Assembly (NCBI GenBank): GCA_963718145.1
Contig: CAVQYJ010000021.1
Span: forward strand, 1 to 64,000
Length of the DNA stretch: 64,000 bases
Direction: 5' to 3'
Source of the DNA: UBA7672 sp963718145
GTDB taxonomy: Bacteria > Pseudomonadota > Alphaproteobacteria > Caulobacterales > Hyphomonadaceae
Below, piece after piece: positions 35,312 to 43,763 of this stretch (its first letter is position 1; every line of letters begins with the position of its first letter). Both the position numbers and the translations under genes were made by a program. The notes below the pieces were generated by a model. It was not told the DNA's origin. It saw only the letters and a program-made list of their open reading frames with translations, and ran no database searches.

Positions 35312-36322
35312 ATGGCGGGGGCGCTTCCACTCGCCGTCACCATGGGCGACCCGGCTGGCGTCGGCCCGATCATCACCTGGAAGGCCTATGAGGCCTTCCG
35401 CGTCCGCTCGGCCACCTTCTTCACCGTCGCCGATCCGCGCGTGCTGGACGCGGCCCGCCCCGCCTCCAGCCTGCACTATCCCATCAAGCTGATCGCCTCG
35501 GCCGCCGAGGCCGCCGCCGCCTTCACCGAAGGCCTCCCGGTGATGCCGATCACGTCTCCCGTACCGAGGCCGGGCTCGCCCGATCCGGACACGGCCACCG
35601 CCGTCCTTGGCTCTATCCGCCTGTGCGTCATGCACGTGCAGTCCGGCAAGGCGGCCGCCGTCGTTACCAATCCCATCGCCAAGGCGCTGCTCTACCGAGC
35701 CGGCTTCAAACATCCCGGTCACACCGAGTTCCTCGCCGAGCTCGCGGCAAGCGGCGGACCGGCCCCGCGACCGGTGATGATGCTGGTCGGCGGCGGCTTG
35801 CGCGTCGCCCTCGCGACCATCCACCGGCCTCTTGCGTCCGTGCCCGGCGCGCTGACGACTGACCTCATCGCCGAGGTCGGCGTCATCGTGAACGGCGCGC
35901 TCAAGCGGGATTTCGGCCTGGCCCGCCCGCGCATTGGCCTGTGCGGCGTCAACCCGCATGCGGGCGAAGACGGCGAGATCGGCCGTGAGGAAATCGAGAT
36001 CGTCAATCCCGCGGCCGCTCGCCTGCGCGCCCAGGGGATCGACTGCAGCGACGCTCGTCCCGGCGACACCATTTTCCGCGAGGCGCTGGATGGCCGCTTC
36101 GACGGCGTGATCGCCATGTTCCACGACCAGGGCCTGATCCCCGTGAAGACGCTCGACATGTGGGGCGGCGTCAACGTCACGCTCGGCCTGCCCTTCATCC
36201 GCACCTCGCCCGACCATGGCGTCGCCTACGACGCCGCCGCCAGTGGCAACGCCCGTCCCGACAGCCTGATCGCCGCGCTCGACCTCGCCGGCCAGATGGC
36301 GCGGGCGCGGGCGGCTCAATGA
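35312..36322 (+). CDS. pdxA: 4-hydroxythreonine-4-phosphate dehydrogenase PdxA
   Basis: A 336-residue enzyme of pyridoxal phosphate synthesis. Motifs are TMGDPAGVGP (about residues 10-19), VTNPIAKALLYRAGFKHPGHTEFLA with a metal-binding His, GVNPHAGEDGEIG, MFHDQGLIPVKTL with the second His, and FIRTSPDHGVAYD with the third. It oxidises 4-phosphohydroxy-L-threonine with NAD+. It starts three bases after the surA stop and overlaps rsmA by four bases. surA-pdxA-rsmA is a long-known gene order. Confidence 0.96.
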   Translation: MAGALPLAVTMGDPAGVGPIITWKAYEAFRVRSATFFTVADPRVLDAARPASSLHYPIKLIASAAEAAAAFTEGLPVMPITSPVPRPGSPDPDTATAVLGSIRLCVMHVQSGKAAAVVTNPIAKALLYRAGFKHPGHTEFLAELAASGGPAPRPVMMLVGGGLRVALATIHRPLASVPGALTTDLIAEVGVIVNGALKRDFGLARPRIGLCGVNPHAGEDGEIGREEIEIVNPAAARLRAQGIDCSDARPGDTIFREALDGRFDGVIAMFHDQGLIPVKTLDMWGGVNVTLGLPFIRTSPDHGVAYDAAASGNARPDSLIAALDLAGQMARARAAQ

Positions 36323-37140
36323 GCGGCCTGACTCCCGGCGCGCCAAGGAAGGCGCTGGGCCAGCATTTCCTGTTCGACGCCGCGTTGCTGAGACGCATCG
36401 CTATCGCCGGCGGCCCGGTTGAAGGCAGGACGGTGCTTGAAATCGGCCCCGGCCCCGGAGGCCTCACCCGCGCGCTGCTCGACGCCGGAGTCGGCAAGCT
36501 GATCGCCGTCGAACTCGACGACCGTTTCGCGGACGGCCTCGAAGCCTGGCCCGAAGTCACGTCCGGCCGGCTCGCCGTGGTGCGAGGTGATGCACGCGAG
36601 ATGGACGAACCCCGTATCATCGCGAAATATGGCGGGGCCGAGCCCGTCATGATCGTCGGCAACCTTCCCTACAATGTCGGGACGCCGCTGGTGGTGAAAT
36701 GGCTGAAAGCTGGGCCATGGCGCGGCCCCATGGTGCTGATGTTCCAGAAGGAAGTCGCGCTGCGCATCTGCGCCACTCCCGGCGAGGATCACTATGGCCG
36801 CCTCGCCGTCCTCACCCGCGCCGCGATGAAGCCAAAAATCGCCATGACGATTCCGCCCGGCGCGTTCCGCCCTCCTCCCAAGGTCGAGAGCGCCGTCGTT
36901 GTCCTCACGCCGCTCCCGGCCGGCGAGGAGTTCGACGACCTTGAAGCCCTCGAAACCCTTACAGCCGCCGCTTTCGGCCAGCGCCGCAAGATGCTCCGGG
37001 CCGCACTCAGGTCGCTAACGGGCGGCGCCGATGCGTTGGAGGCGGCCGGCATAGACCCCACCCGCCGCGCCGAGACGCTGACCCAGGCCGAGTTCCGAAG
37101 GCTGGCAAGGGCGTGGCAAGCTGGGGCCGGCAATCGCTGA
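36319..37140 (+). CDS. rsmA: 16S rRNA dimethyladenosine transferase RsmA (KsgA)
   Basis: A 273-residue methyltransferase starting in an ATGA overlap with the pdxA stop. SAM-binding motif I is VLEIGPGPGGLTRALL (about residues 42-57). The acidic motif is AVELDDRF, motif IV is NLPYNVGTP (catalytic N-L-P-Y), and the C-terminal domain has FRPPPKVESAVV. It dimethylates two adenosines in helix 45 of 16S rRNA during 30S assembly, and loss gives kasugamycin resistance. It closes the plus-strand lptF-to-rsmA unit and is convergent with gmk. Confidence 0.96.
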   Translation: MSGLTPGAPRKALGQHFLFDAALLRRIAIAGGPVEGRTVLEIGPGPGGLTRALLDAGVGKLIAVELDDRFADGLEAWPEVTSGRLAVVRGDAREMDEPRIIAKYGGAEPVMIVGNLPYNVGTPLVVKWLKAGPWRGPMVLMFQKEVALRICATPGEDHYGRLAVLTRAAMKPKIAMTIPPGAFRPPPKVESAVVVLTPLPAGEEFDDLEALETLTAAAFGQRRKMLRAALRSLTGGADALEAAGIDPTRRAETLTQAEFRRLARAWQAGAGNR

Positions 37141-37245
37141 GTAGGTAGACCCCGGCTAAATTTCAGCGGAGCGTCGGGAGACCGCCTGGCTCTGTCTGGA
37201 TACAGCGCCCGGCGCTCCTCCTTGACGGGCTGGCGGCGCGCACCT

Positions 37246-37929
37246 TCAGCTCGTCGCGCTGCCGCTCTGCGTCTTGGTTGCGAGGCCGACGTCCTTGAGC
37301 AGCTGGTCGACCATGATGCCCATCGAGGCGCGCGTGCGGCGGATCCGCTCCATCATCAGGATGGCGCGCAGCTCGGCGAAGGCCGTGTCGAGATTGTCGT
37401 TGATGATGGCGTAGTCGTATTCGCCCCACCGCAAGATATCCTGCCCCGCGCCGGCGAGCCGCGACTGGACGATCTTCGCATCCGACCCGGGCCGGCCTTC
37501 CAACCGTTGCTTCAGTTGTGCGATCGACGGCGGCAGGATGAACACCGAGCAAACATCGCCGGGCCGGATCGTTTTCAGCGCCCGGGCGCCCTGCCAGTCG
37601 ACATCGAACACGACATCCGTTCCGGAAACGAGGCGGGTCTCAACCTCGCTGCGCGGCGTGCCATAGAAATTCTTGAACACCTTGGCCCATTCCAGGAACT
37701 CGTCGCGGTCGATCATCTCCTGAAATTTTTCCTGGGAGACGAAATGATAGTCGACGCCATTGGCCTCGCCCGGCCGCGACGGTCGCGTGGTCGCCGAGAT
37801 CGACAGCTGCACGCCGGGAACTTCTGTGATCAGCCGCCGGCACAGCGTCGTCTTCCCCGCCCCCGAAGGGCTGGAAATCACGAACATCACGCCGCGCCTT
37901 GGCCTTTCCGGAGGACGTTCACTCGACAT
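37246..37929 (-). CDS. gmk: Guanylate kinase
   Basis: A 227-residue guanylate kinase with P-loop SSPSGAGKTTL (about residues 19-29), the GMP-binding segments ATTRPSRPGEANGVDYHF and FLEWAKVFKNFYGTP, and VFDVDWQGARAL. It makes GDP from GMP. It overlaps the end of yicC by 11 bases. The yicC-gmk pair is a classical arrangement and here ends the long minus-strand fab-mltG-yicC-gmk unit. A 105-base gap to convergent rsmA shows no clear terminator. Confidence 0.96.
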   Translation of the reverse strand: MSSERPPERPRRGVMFVISSPSGAGKTTLCRRLITEVPGVQLSISATTRPSRPGEANGVDYHFVSQEKFQEMIDRDEFLEWAKVFKNFYGTPRSEVETRLVSGTDVVFDVDWQGARALKTIRPGDVCSVFILPPSIAQLKQRLEGRPGSDAKIVQSRLAGAGQDILRWGEYDYAIINDNLDTAFAELRAILMMERIRRTRASMGIMVDQLLKDVGLATKTQSGSATS

Positions 37930-38805
37930 TCTGAACCTGCTCCCGGAACTGGTCGATCAACGTTTTCAGCGCCAAGCCTGTATTCGTCAGCTGAAGACTG
38001 GCCGATTTTGAGCACAGCGTATTTGCTTCCCGGTTAAGCTCCTGACACAAAAAGTCCAGCTTCCGCCCCGCTGCCTCGCCGGACTTCAGGATATCCCGCG
38101 CGGATTTGAGGTGGGCGGAGAGGCGGTCGAGTTCTTCGCGCACATCGGCACGCGACGCCATCAGCGCCACCTCCTGCGCCACACGATCCGCATCGATCGC
38201 CGTATCCTTCGCCACCTCCGCCACACGCACCCTCAACCTGTCGCGCACCAGATCCACCTGCACGGCCGCATGCGCGCCCGCCGCCGCGACCAGCACGTCC
38301 GCCTCGCTTAGCATCTTCACGAACAGCGCACCCAGCGCCTCCCCCTCCTTCACCCGCGCCGCCGCCAGCATCTCCAGCGCCGGCTCCAGCCCCGCCAGCA
38401 GATCCTTCACCACTCCCTCGTCCACACCCCCACTCGCACCGCACCCGCACGCGCAGCACCACGCACGACGCCGTTCGCATTCAGCAACCCGTCCAGCCGC
38501 GCCGGCGCCAGGCGCGCGCTCGCCCAGTTACGCGACAGGCGCGCCAGACGAGCCAGTTCGCGCGTGTCGATGTTGACCGCGCCCGCATCCCTGACGAAAT
38601 CGATGCGAAGCTGGAGCTGGAAGCTGCCGCGCTGGAAGCGATCCTTCACGCGGCGGCGCGCCTCGAAGTCCACCGCCTCGCAGCCCGGCGGCAGGTTTGT
38701 GCGCAGGTCGACCGCCTTGCCGTTAACGGAACGCACCTCCCACGCCCACGCGCCCCAAGCCGCCTGGCCCTGGGCCCGCCCGAATCCCGTCATGCCCCGG
38801 ATCAT
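37919..38805 (-). pseudogene. yicC: YicC family endoribonuclease, interrupted by one frameshift
   Basis: The ATG at 38805 opens the YicC N-terminus (MIRGMTGFGRAQG, then EVRSVNGKAVDLRTNLP and FQLQLRID), which runs to DGLLNANGVVR and then off-family to a stop at 38407. From about 38425 the next frame reads DEGVVKDLLAGLEPALEMLA and continues as a normal YicC C-terminus (FLCQELNREANTLCSKS). One lost base near the five-C run at 38427-38431 would restore a single product of about 295 residues. YicC proteins are RNases/sRNA-turnover adaptors and are nearly universal in the class, so a consensus error is likely. It overlaps gmk and follows mltG. Confidence 0.85.
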
Positions 38806-38839
38806 GCCCGCCCCGCCGCTCGTCCAAGTGTAGGCGATA

Positions 38840-39931
38840 TCATGGTTTGGGCTTGGCGGCAGGCTTGCCCGCCGGCTTCGGCGGCGGTGCGTTGGCTGCG
38901 TCGCGCCGCCGTTCGAATTCCCGGTACTTGGCCACGTTCTTCAGGTGTTCGGCAAAGGTCGACGCGAACATCGACCGCCCTGCGCCGTCGGCGACGAAAT
39001 AGTAGTGATCGGACTGCGGCGGGTTCAGCACCGCCTTGATCGATTCCGTGCCCGGATTGCAGATCGGCGTCTTCGGCAATCCGTCGATCTGGTAGGTGTT
39101 CCACTCGGTCTTCTGGGCCCGCTCGCTGATCCGTATGCCGTGGCCGAGCGGCACGCCGCGCGTGAGGCCATAGACGATGGTGGGATCGCTCTCCAGCCGC
39201 ATCGGCTTGCGCAGGCGGTTGACGAACAGCGAGGCCACCAGCGGCCGCTCCTCGGGCAGGCCGGTCTCGTTCTCGACGATGGAGGCGAGGTTGATTGCGT
39301 CTTCCTTGGTCTTGAACGGCAGGCCCGGCTGCCGGTTCGGCCACAGTTCGGCGAGCAGGTCCTGTTGCGCCTTGATCGCGCGCTGGACGACGGACTCGAT
39401 CGTGTCGCCGCGATGGACGACATAGCCGCCGGGCAGCATGACGCCTTCTGCCGGCACAAGCGGCGGCTCGCCGGTAAGCTTCATGGAAGCCGCGGCGTCG
39501 CCCTCGCCCTTCCATTCATTGTCCGCCAGCAGCTTGATGATCATGGCGCTGGTCAGGCCCTCGGGAATGATCGCCGTGTATTGCAGGGACTTGCCGCTCT
39601 CGAGCAGCGCCACCACATCCTTCAGGCTCGCGGCGGAGGGGACGGCATATTCGCCGGCCTTCAGCGTCACCTTCTCAGCGCCCGGCATCATGTCGAGCGC
39701 ACGCAACGCCGTGCGGAACTGGAACTCGTCCTCGATCGCGCCGGCTTCCTTCAGCTTCGTCGCAATCGCCTGCGCGTTCGACCCTTTGGGAATAGTGACG
39801 ATGCGTGGCGCGCCATCCGGCGTCGCGGGCCCGGCCAGGGTGTAGAGATGCTGGCCGTAGAACCACAGCCCGCCCGCGCCCGCGCCAACAAGCAGCAACA
39901 GCACAAACAGAAAGCCGAACAGCTTCCCCAC
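38840..39931 (-). CDS. mltG: Endolytic murein transglycosylase MltG
   Basis: A 363-residue protein with one N-terminal membrane helix (FGFLFVLLLLVGAGAGGLWF), a LysM-like region (VTIPKGSNAQAIATKL, about residues 45-100), and the YceG catalytic domain. The catalytic Glu is in IVENETGLPEERPLVASLFVNRL (about residue 218-240), followed by LESDPTIVYGL and the later WNTYQIDGLPKTPICNPG. MltG cleaves nascent glycan to set strand length. A Lys/Pro/Ala tail closes it. It follows fabF on the same strand, the common fabF-mltG order. Confidence 0.95.
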   Translation of the reverse strand: MGKLFGFLFVLLLLVGAGAGGLWFYGQHLYTLAGPATPDGAPRIVTIPKGSNAQAIATKLKEAGAIEDEFQFRTALRALDMMPGAEKVTLKAGEYAVPSAASLKDVVALLESGKSLQYTAIIPEGLTSAMIIKLLADNEWKGEGDAAASMKLTGEPPLVPAEGVMLPGGYVVHRGDTIESVVQRAIKAQQDLLAELWPNRQPGLPFKTKEDAINLASIVENETGLPEERPLVASLFVNRLRKPMRLESDPTIVYGLTRGVPLGHGIRISERAQKTEWNTYQIDGLPKTPICNPGTESIKAVLNPPQSDHYYFVADGAGRSMFASTFAEHLKNVAKYREFERRRDAANAPPPKPAGKPAAKPKP

Positions 39932-39996
39932 GGCGACTCAACTCCTGGACTTGTCTCTCACCGGCCTGTGCAGCTTGCGCGATCAGGCGCCGGCTT

Positions 39997-41280
39997 TCAA
40001 CTCACGGCTTTCAGCACCACGGCCGCGTTGGTTCCCCCGAAGCCAAAGGAATTGCTGATGGCCGCACGTACCGGTTTCTTCACGGCCTTGTGCGGGGTCA
40101 GGTTGATCGGCGTCTCGAAGCTGGGATTGTCGAGGTTCAGCGTCGGCGGGATCACCCCGTCGCGGATCGCCAGCACCGAGAAGATCGCCTCCACGGCCCC
40201 GGCGGCGCCGAGCAGGTGGCCGATGGCCGATTTGGTCGAGGACAGGTGGACTTTTGACGCGGCATTGCCGAGCACGCGCTCTACCGCCCGAACTTCGATC
40301 TCGTCGCCGGCAGGCGTCGAGGTGCCGTGGGCGTTCACATAATCGATCTCGGATGCATCCAGCCCGGAACGCTTGAGCGCCGTGCGCATCGCACGCTCGC
40401 CGCCATTGCCGGTCTCGTCCGGCGAGGTGATATGGAACCCGTCGCCGGTCAGGCCATAGCCGACGACTTCGGCATAGATTTTCGCGCCGCGCCTCTTCGC
40501 ATGCTCGTACTCTTCCAGCACGACAATGCCGGCGCCTTCGCCCATCACGAAGCCGTCGCGATCCTTGTCATAGGGCCGCGACGCCCGGGTCGGCGTGTCG
40601 TTGAAACTGGTCGACATGGCGCGGCAGGCGATGAAGCCGGCAACGCCGATGCGGCATACAGAGGCCTCGGTCCCGCCCGCCACCATCACGTCGGCATCGC
40701 CATACTGGATCAGCCGCGCGCCATCGCCGATCGCGTGAGCGCCGGTGGCGCAGGCCGTAACCACCGAATGGTTGGGGCCCTTGAGGCCGTGCTTGATCGA
40801 AACCTGACCCGAAGCGAGGTTGATCAGGGCGCTCGGAATGAAGAACGGCGATATCCGCCGCGGTCCCTTTTCGTGGAGTTCCACAGCCGTCGCCGCGATG
40901 GTCGACAGGCCGCCAATGCCCGAGCCGATGATGACGCCGGTGGCGCAGCGGTCCTCGTGGCTTTCAGGCTTCCATCCGGAATCCGCCAGCGCTTCGTCCG
41001 CCGCCGCCATCGCATAGAGGATGAACTCATCGACGCGGCGCAGTTCCTTGGGCGACATCGTCTTTTCGGGATTGAAGCTGTCCGGATCGTCGGCCTTGCC
41101 GCCGCCACGGCCCGTCACCCAGGGCACCTGGCCCGCGATCTTGCACCCGAGGTCTGAGGCGTCGAAGATGTCGATGGGGCCAAGGCCGGACTCGCCAGCA
41201 ATCAGCTTCCTCCACGACGCCTCAAGCCCGTTGGCCAGTGGAGTCACGAGTCCCATGCCAGTGATGACGACACGCCGCAT
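39997..41280 (-). CDS. fabF: 3-oxoacyl-ACP synthase II FabF
   Basis: A 427-residue condensing enzyme. The catalytic Cys lies in VVTACATGAHAIGDG (near residue 170), the two His in NAHGTSTPAGD and SAIGHLLGAAG, and the C-terminal NSFGFGGTNAAVVL is typical. An insert at about 45-60 (VTGRGGGKADDPDSFNPEK) is seen in alphaproteobacterial versions. It elongates acyl-ACP, including the palmitoleate step. It lies 28 bases after acpP, so both are probably cotranscribed. Confidence 0.97.
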   Translation of the reverse strand: MRRVVITGMGLVTPLANGLEASWRKLIAGESGLGPIDIFDASDLGCKIAGQVPWVTGRGGGKADDPDSFNPEKTMSPKELRRVDEFILYAMAAADEALADSGWKPESHEDRCATGVIIGSGIGGLSTIAATAVELHEKGPRRISPFFIPSALINLASGQVSIKHGLKGPNHSVVTACATGAHAIGDGARLIQYGDADVMVAGGTEASVCRIGVAGFIACRAMSTSFNDTPTRASRPYDKDRDGFVMGEGAGIVVLEEYEHAKRRGAKIYAEVVGYGLTGDGFHITSPDETGNGGERAMRTALKRSGLDASEIDYVNAHGTSTPAGDEIEVRAVERVLGNAASKVHLSSTKSAIGHLLGAAGAVEAIFSVLAIRDGVIPPTLNLDNPSFETPINLTPHKAVKKPVRAAISNSFGFGGTNAAVVLKAVS

Positions 41281-41308
41281 TCAGGGCTCCGGGCCGAGGC
41301 GGCCCCTG

Positions 41309-41542
41309 TCAGACGCGTTCCTTGATGAAGCGGACGGCGTCGCCGACCGTTCCAATCTGTTCCTGGACATCGTCCGGGATCTCGATGCCGAACTCTTCCT
41401 CGAACGCCATCACGAGTTCCACGAGGTCGAGTGAGTCTGCCCCCAGATCGTCGATGAAGCTCGCCTTTTCATTGACCTTCTCGGCGTCCACTTCCAGGCG
41501 CTCGACCACGATTTTCTTCACGCGCTCGACAACGTCGGACAT
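41309..41542 (-). CDS. acpP: Acyl carrier protein
   Basis: A 77-residue acidic protein with the phosphopantetheine attachment motif GADSLDLVEL (Ser37) and the usual second helix MAFEEEFGIEIPDD. It carries growing acyl chains for FabD, FabG and FabF encoded around it. It is placed between fabG and fabF, as in many Gram-negative bacteria. A 109-base gap to fabG upstream may hold an extra promoter, which would fit the high demand for ACP. Confidence 0.98.
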   Translation of the reverse strand: MSDVVERVKKIVVERLEVDAEKVNEKASFIDDLGADSLDLVELVMAFEEEFGIEIPDDVQEQIGTVGDAVRFIKERV

Positions 41543-41651
41543 GTCATTCCCTTCCAGTACTCAGGGCCCGGCGTGGACCGGAAATTCCCTCGTTGCGGCG
41601 CGGTAACACGCCTGAATTTCTTTGACCAGATAGCAGTATTACAGACAATCG

Positions 41652-42386
41652 CTAGATCATGGCCATCCCGCCGTTCACGTGCAGGGTCTGCCCTGTAACG
41701 TAAGCGGATTCATCCGACGCCAGATAGAGCGCTGCGGCGGCTATATCCGCCCCGGAGCCCAACCTTCCGGCCGGAATTCCCTTGAGAAGCGACTCTTTCT
41801 GGTCGTCCTTCAGGACATCGGTCATGGCCGTGGCGATGAACCCGGGCGCGATGCAGTTGACCGTGATGTTGCGGCTGGCGACTTCGGCCGCCAGGGACTT
41901 CGAGAACCCGATCATGCCCGCCTTGGACGCCGCATAGTTCGTCTGTCCGGCATTGCCGGTCACTCCGACCACGGAGGTGATTCCGATGATCCGGCCGTGC
42001 CGGCGCTTCATCATCCCGCGCATGGCGGCCCGCGCCAGGCGGAAATAGGCGCCCAGGTTGACGGCCAGGACCTGTTCCCAGTCCTCGTCCTTCATCCGCA
42101 TCAGTAGGCCGTCTTTCGTGAGGCCGGCGTTGGAGACCAGGATGTCCAGCCCGCCCAGCTTTTCCTCGGCCTGCCCGACCAGAGCTGCCGTCGCCGCAGC
42201 GTCCGAGAGGTTGCAGGGCAGGATCACAGAGTTGGGGATGTCGGCCGCCGCCTTTTCGAGCGCCTCCACCCGGGTGCCCGACAGCGCGACCTTCGCGCCT
42301 GCGTCCGAGAGCGCCTTGGCGATAGCGCCGCCGATGCCGCCTGAAGCGCCGGTGACGAGGGCGAGACGGCCTGTGAGGTTGAACAT
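41652..42386 (-). CDS. fabG: 3-oxoacyl-ACP reductase FabG
   Basis: A 244-residue short-chain dehydrogenase: NADPH-binding TGASGGIGGAI (about residues 13-23), NAGLTKDGLLMRMKDEDW, catalytic Ser in ITSVVGVTGNAGQ, and YAASKAG (Tyr/Lys near 151 and 155). The C-terminal GQTLHVNGGMAMI is a FabG signature. It reduces 3-oxoacyl-ACP. It is separated from fabD by 164 bases filled mostly by a paired hairpin repeat. Confidence 0.97.
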   Translation of the reverse strand: MFNLTGRLALVTGASGGIGGAIAKALSDAGAKVALSGTRVEALEKAAADIPNSVILPCNLSDAAATAALVGQAEEKLGGLDILVSNAGLTKDGLLMRMKDEDWEQVLAVNLGAYFRLARAAMRGMMKRRHGRIIGITSVVGVTGNAGQTNYAASKAGMIGFSKSLAAEVASRNITVNCIAPGFIATAMTDVLKDDQKESLLKGIPAGRLGSGADIAAAALYLASDESAYVTGQTLHVNGGMAMI

Positions 42387-42396
42387 CGAATCTCTC

Positions 42397-42528
42397 CACC
42401 GCTCGTCCCGACAAAAGTCGGGATCCAGGGCCGCCGGAGAGCCTTTTCGAGAATTCCGGCTTCAGCCCAAAATCCGTACCTGTCTCACCTTCCGCCCCGG
42501 ATCCCGACTTTCGTCAGGACGAGCGGTG
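42397..42528. repeat. Paired inverted hairpin repeat between fabD and fabG
   Basis: Two 30-base arms, 42397-42426 and 42499-42528, are inverted copies matching at 28 of 30 positions. Each arm begins or ends CACCGCTCGTCC and contains its own hairpin (CCCGAC-AAAA-GTCGGG on the left; CCCGAC-TTTC-GTCAGG on the right). The 72 bases between them are non-coding. This has the form of a REP/BIME-like dispersed element or a small MITE. No second copy was noticed in this window. Confidence 0.75.
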
Positions 42529-42550
42529 ATGGGTCCGCGCCCGCCAACAT

Positions 42551-43510
42551 CTAACCCAGACTCTTCGCAAATGCCTCAAGATCGGCGGGCGCGTTGAGCG
42601 CGACCGTGGCGGCTTCCGGCGCGTTGCGTTTGACCATGCCGGAGAGCTGCCTGCCTGCGCCGGTTTCGACGAACGTGGTGACGCCGCCGCCCTGTCCGGA
42701 TCCGGCAGCCATCCACTGGATGGATTCGCGCCAGCGCACCCGACCGGTGATCTGCTCGACCAGGAGACGGCGGATATCGGCGGGAGCATCGACCGGACGC
42801 GCCGTCACGTTGGCGACCACGGGAACGACCGGCTTGTTGATCGTCGCGCTCGCCAGCGCCTGCTCCATGGCGACGGCAGCCGGCGCCATCAGCGGAGAAT
42901 GGAACGGAGCCGACACCGGCAGCGAAATGGCTTTGACGCCCTTGGCCTTGGCCGCGGCGACCGCGGCCTCGACGCCTGCCTTCGAGCCCGAGATCACCAC
43001 ATTGCCGGCATTGTTGTCGTTGGCGACCACGACCGTGCCGGCGGCCGAGCCTTCCAGTGCAATGATTTCCGCGATCTCGACATCGACCTTGCCGATCAGC
43101 GCCGCCATGGCGCCGGTTCCGGCCGGGGCGGCCGCCTGCATCGCCTGACCGCGCTTGCGCAGCAGCTTCGCCGCATCGCTCACCGAAAGAGAACCGGCGG
43201 AGGCCAGCGCCGAATACTCGCCCAGGGAATGACCCGCCACGAATGCCGCGCGCGAAATCCTGACGCCGAAGCCGGATTCCAGCGCCCGCACCGCCGCCAG
43301 GCTCACCGCCATCAGCGCGGGCTGGGCGTTTGTGGTCAGCGTCAGCTCTTCAATCGTCCCGCCCCAGATCAGCGCGGAGAGTTTTTCACCGAGCGCGGCG
43401 TCAACTTCGTCGAACACGGCCTTTGCGGCGGGAAACGCGTCCGCCAGTTCCTTGCCCATGCCGACGGCCTGGCTGCCCTGGCCGGGGAAGATGAAGGCGA
43501 TGCGGGACAT
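42551..43510 (-). CDS. fabD: Malonyl-CoA:ACP transacylase FabD
   Basis: A 319-residue acyltransferase: FIFPGQGSQAVGMGKELA at the start, nucleophile Ser in GHSLGEYSALAS (near residue 94), the Arg pocket in KRGQAMQAA, and catalytic His in VSAPFHSPLMAPA (near 204). It loads malonyl onto ACP. It is the first gene of the minus-strand fatty-acid unit, divergent from rpsF with 253 bases between them. Confidence 0.97.
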   Translation of the reverse strand: MSRIAFIFPGQGSQAVGMGKELADAFPAAKAVFDEVDAALGEKLSALIWGGTIEELTLTTNAQPALMAVSLAAVRALESGFGVRISRAAFVAGHSLGEYSALASAGSLSVSDAAKLLRKRGQAMQAAAPAGTGAMAALIGKVDVEIAEIIALEGSAAGTVVVANDNNAGNVVISGSKAGVEAAVAAAKAKGVKAISLPVSAPFHSPLMAPAAVAMEQALASATINKPVVPVVANVTARPVDAPADIRRLLVEQITGRVRWRESIQWMAAGSGQGGGVTTFVETGAGRQLSGMVKRNAPEAATVALNAPADLEAFAKSLG

Positions 43511-43625
43511 GTTTGCCTCGAGAATCGGGGCTCAAACGGATGCAGTGTCGTAGAAACTAGGCCAGCCGGGCGCAAGAGACACTGATTTTGATCGGGTCTG
43601 GGCATGGCTTGGCACACGGTCGGGG

Positions 43626-43652
43626 TTGATTGACCCGATTTTGCTGTATCTA
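43626..43652 (+). promoter_or_regulatory. Candidate promoter for the rpsF operon
   Basis: TTGATT (43626-43631) and TATCTA (43647-43652) are spaced by 15 bases, upstream of a leader of about 105 bases before rpsF. The spacing is short for sigma-70, so this is only a candidate. It is the best-looking pair in the fabD-rpsF gap. Confidence 0.3.
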
Positions 43653-43691
43653 CCCCCCTTCGCAAAGAGAGGCGGTCCCAAGGCCCATCCG

Positions 43692-43740
43692 GGCGCGCGG
43701 GATCCATCGTGGGCAGTCCGCCCTTCGGACTGCGCGCGCC
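43692..43740 (+). promoter_or_regulatory. Structured rpsF leader, possible S6:S18 autoregulatory RNA
   Basis: GGCGCGCG (43692-43699) pairs with CGCGCGCC (43733-43740). Inside it, after a 13-base 5' bulge, GCAGTCC (43713-43719) pairs with GGACTGC (43727-43733). This compact stem-bulge-hairpin ends 23 bases before the rpsF ATG. Many bacteria have an S6:S18-binding leader ahead of rpsF, so an autoregulatory role is plausible. The known CCG-containing consensus was not confirmed. Confidence 0.45.
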
Positions 43741-43763
43741 GCCCCTCGCAGAAGGGATGAAAA

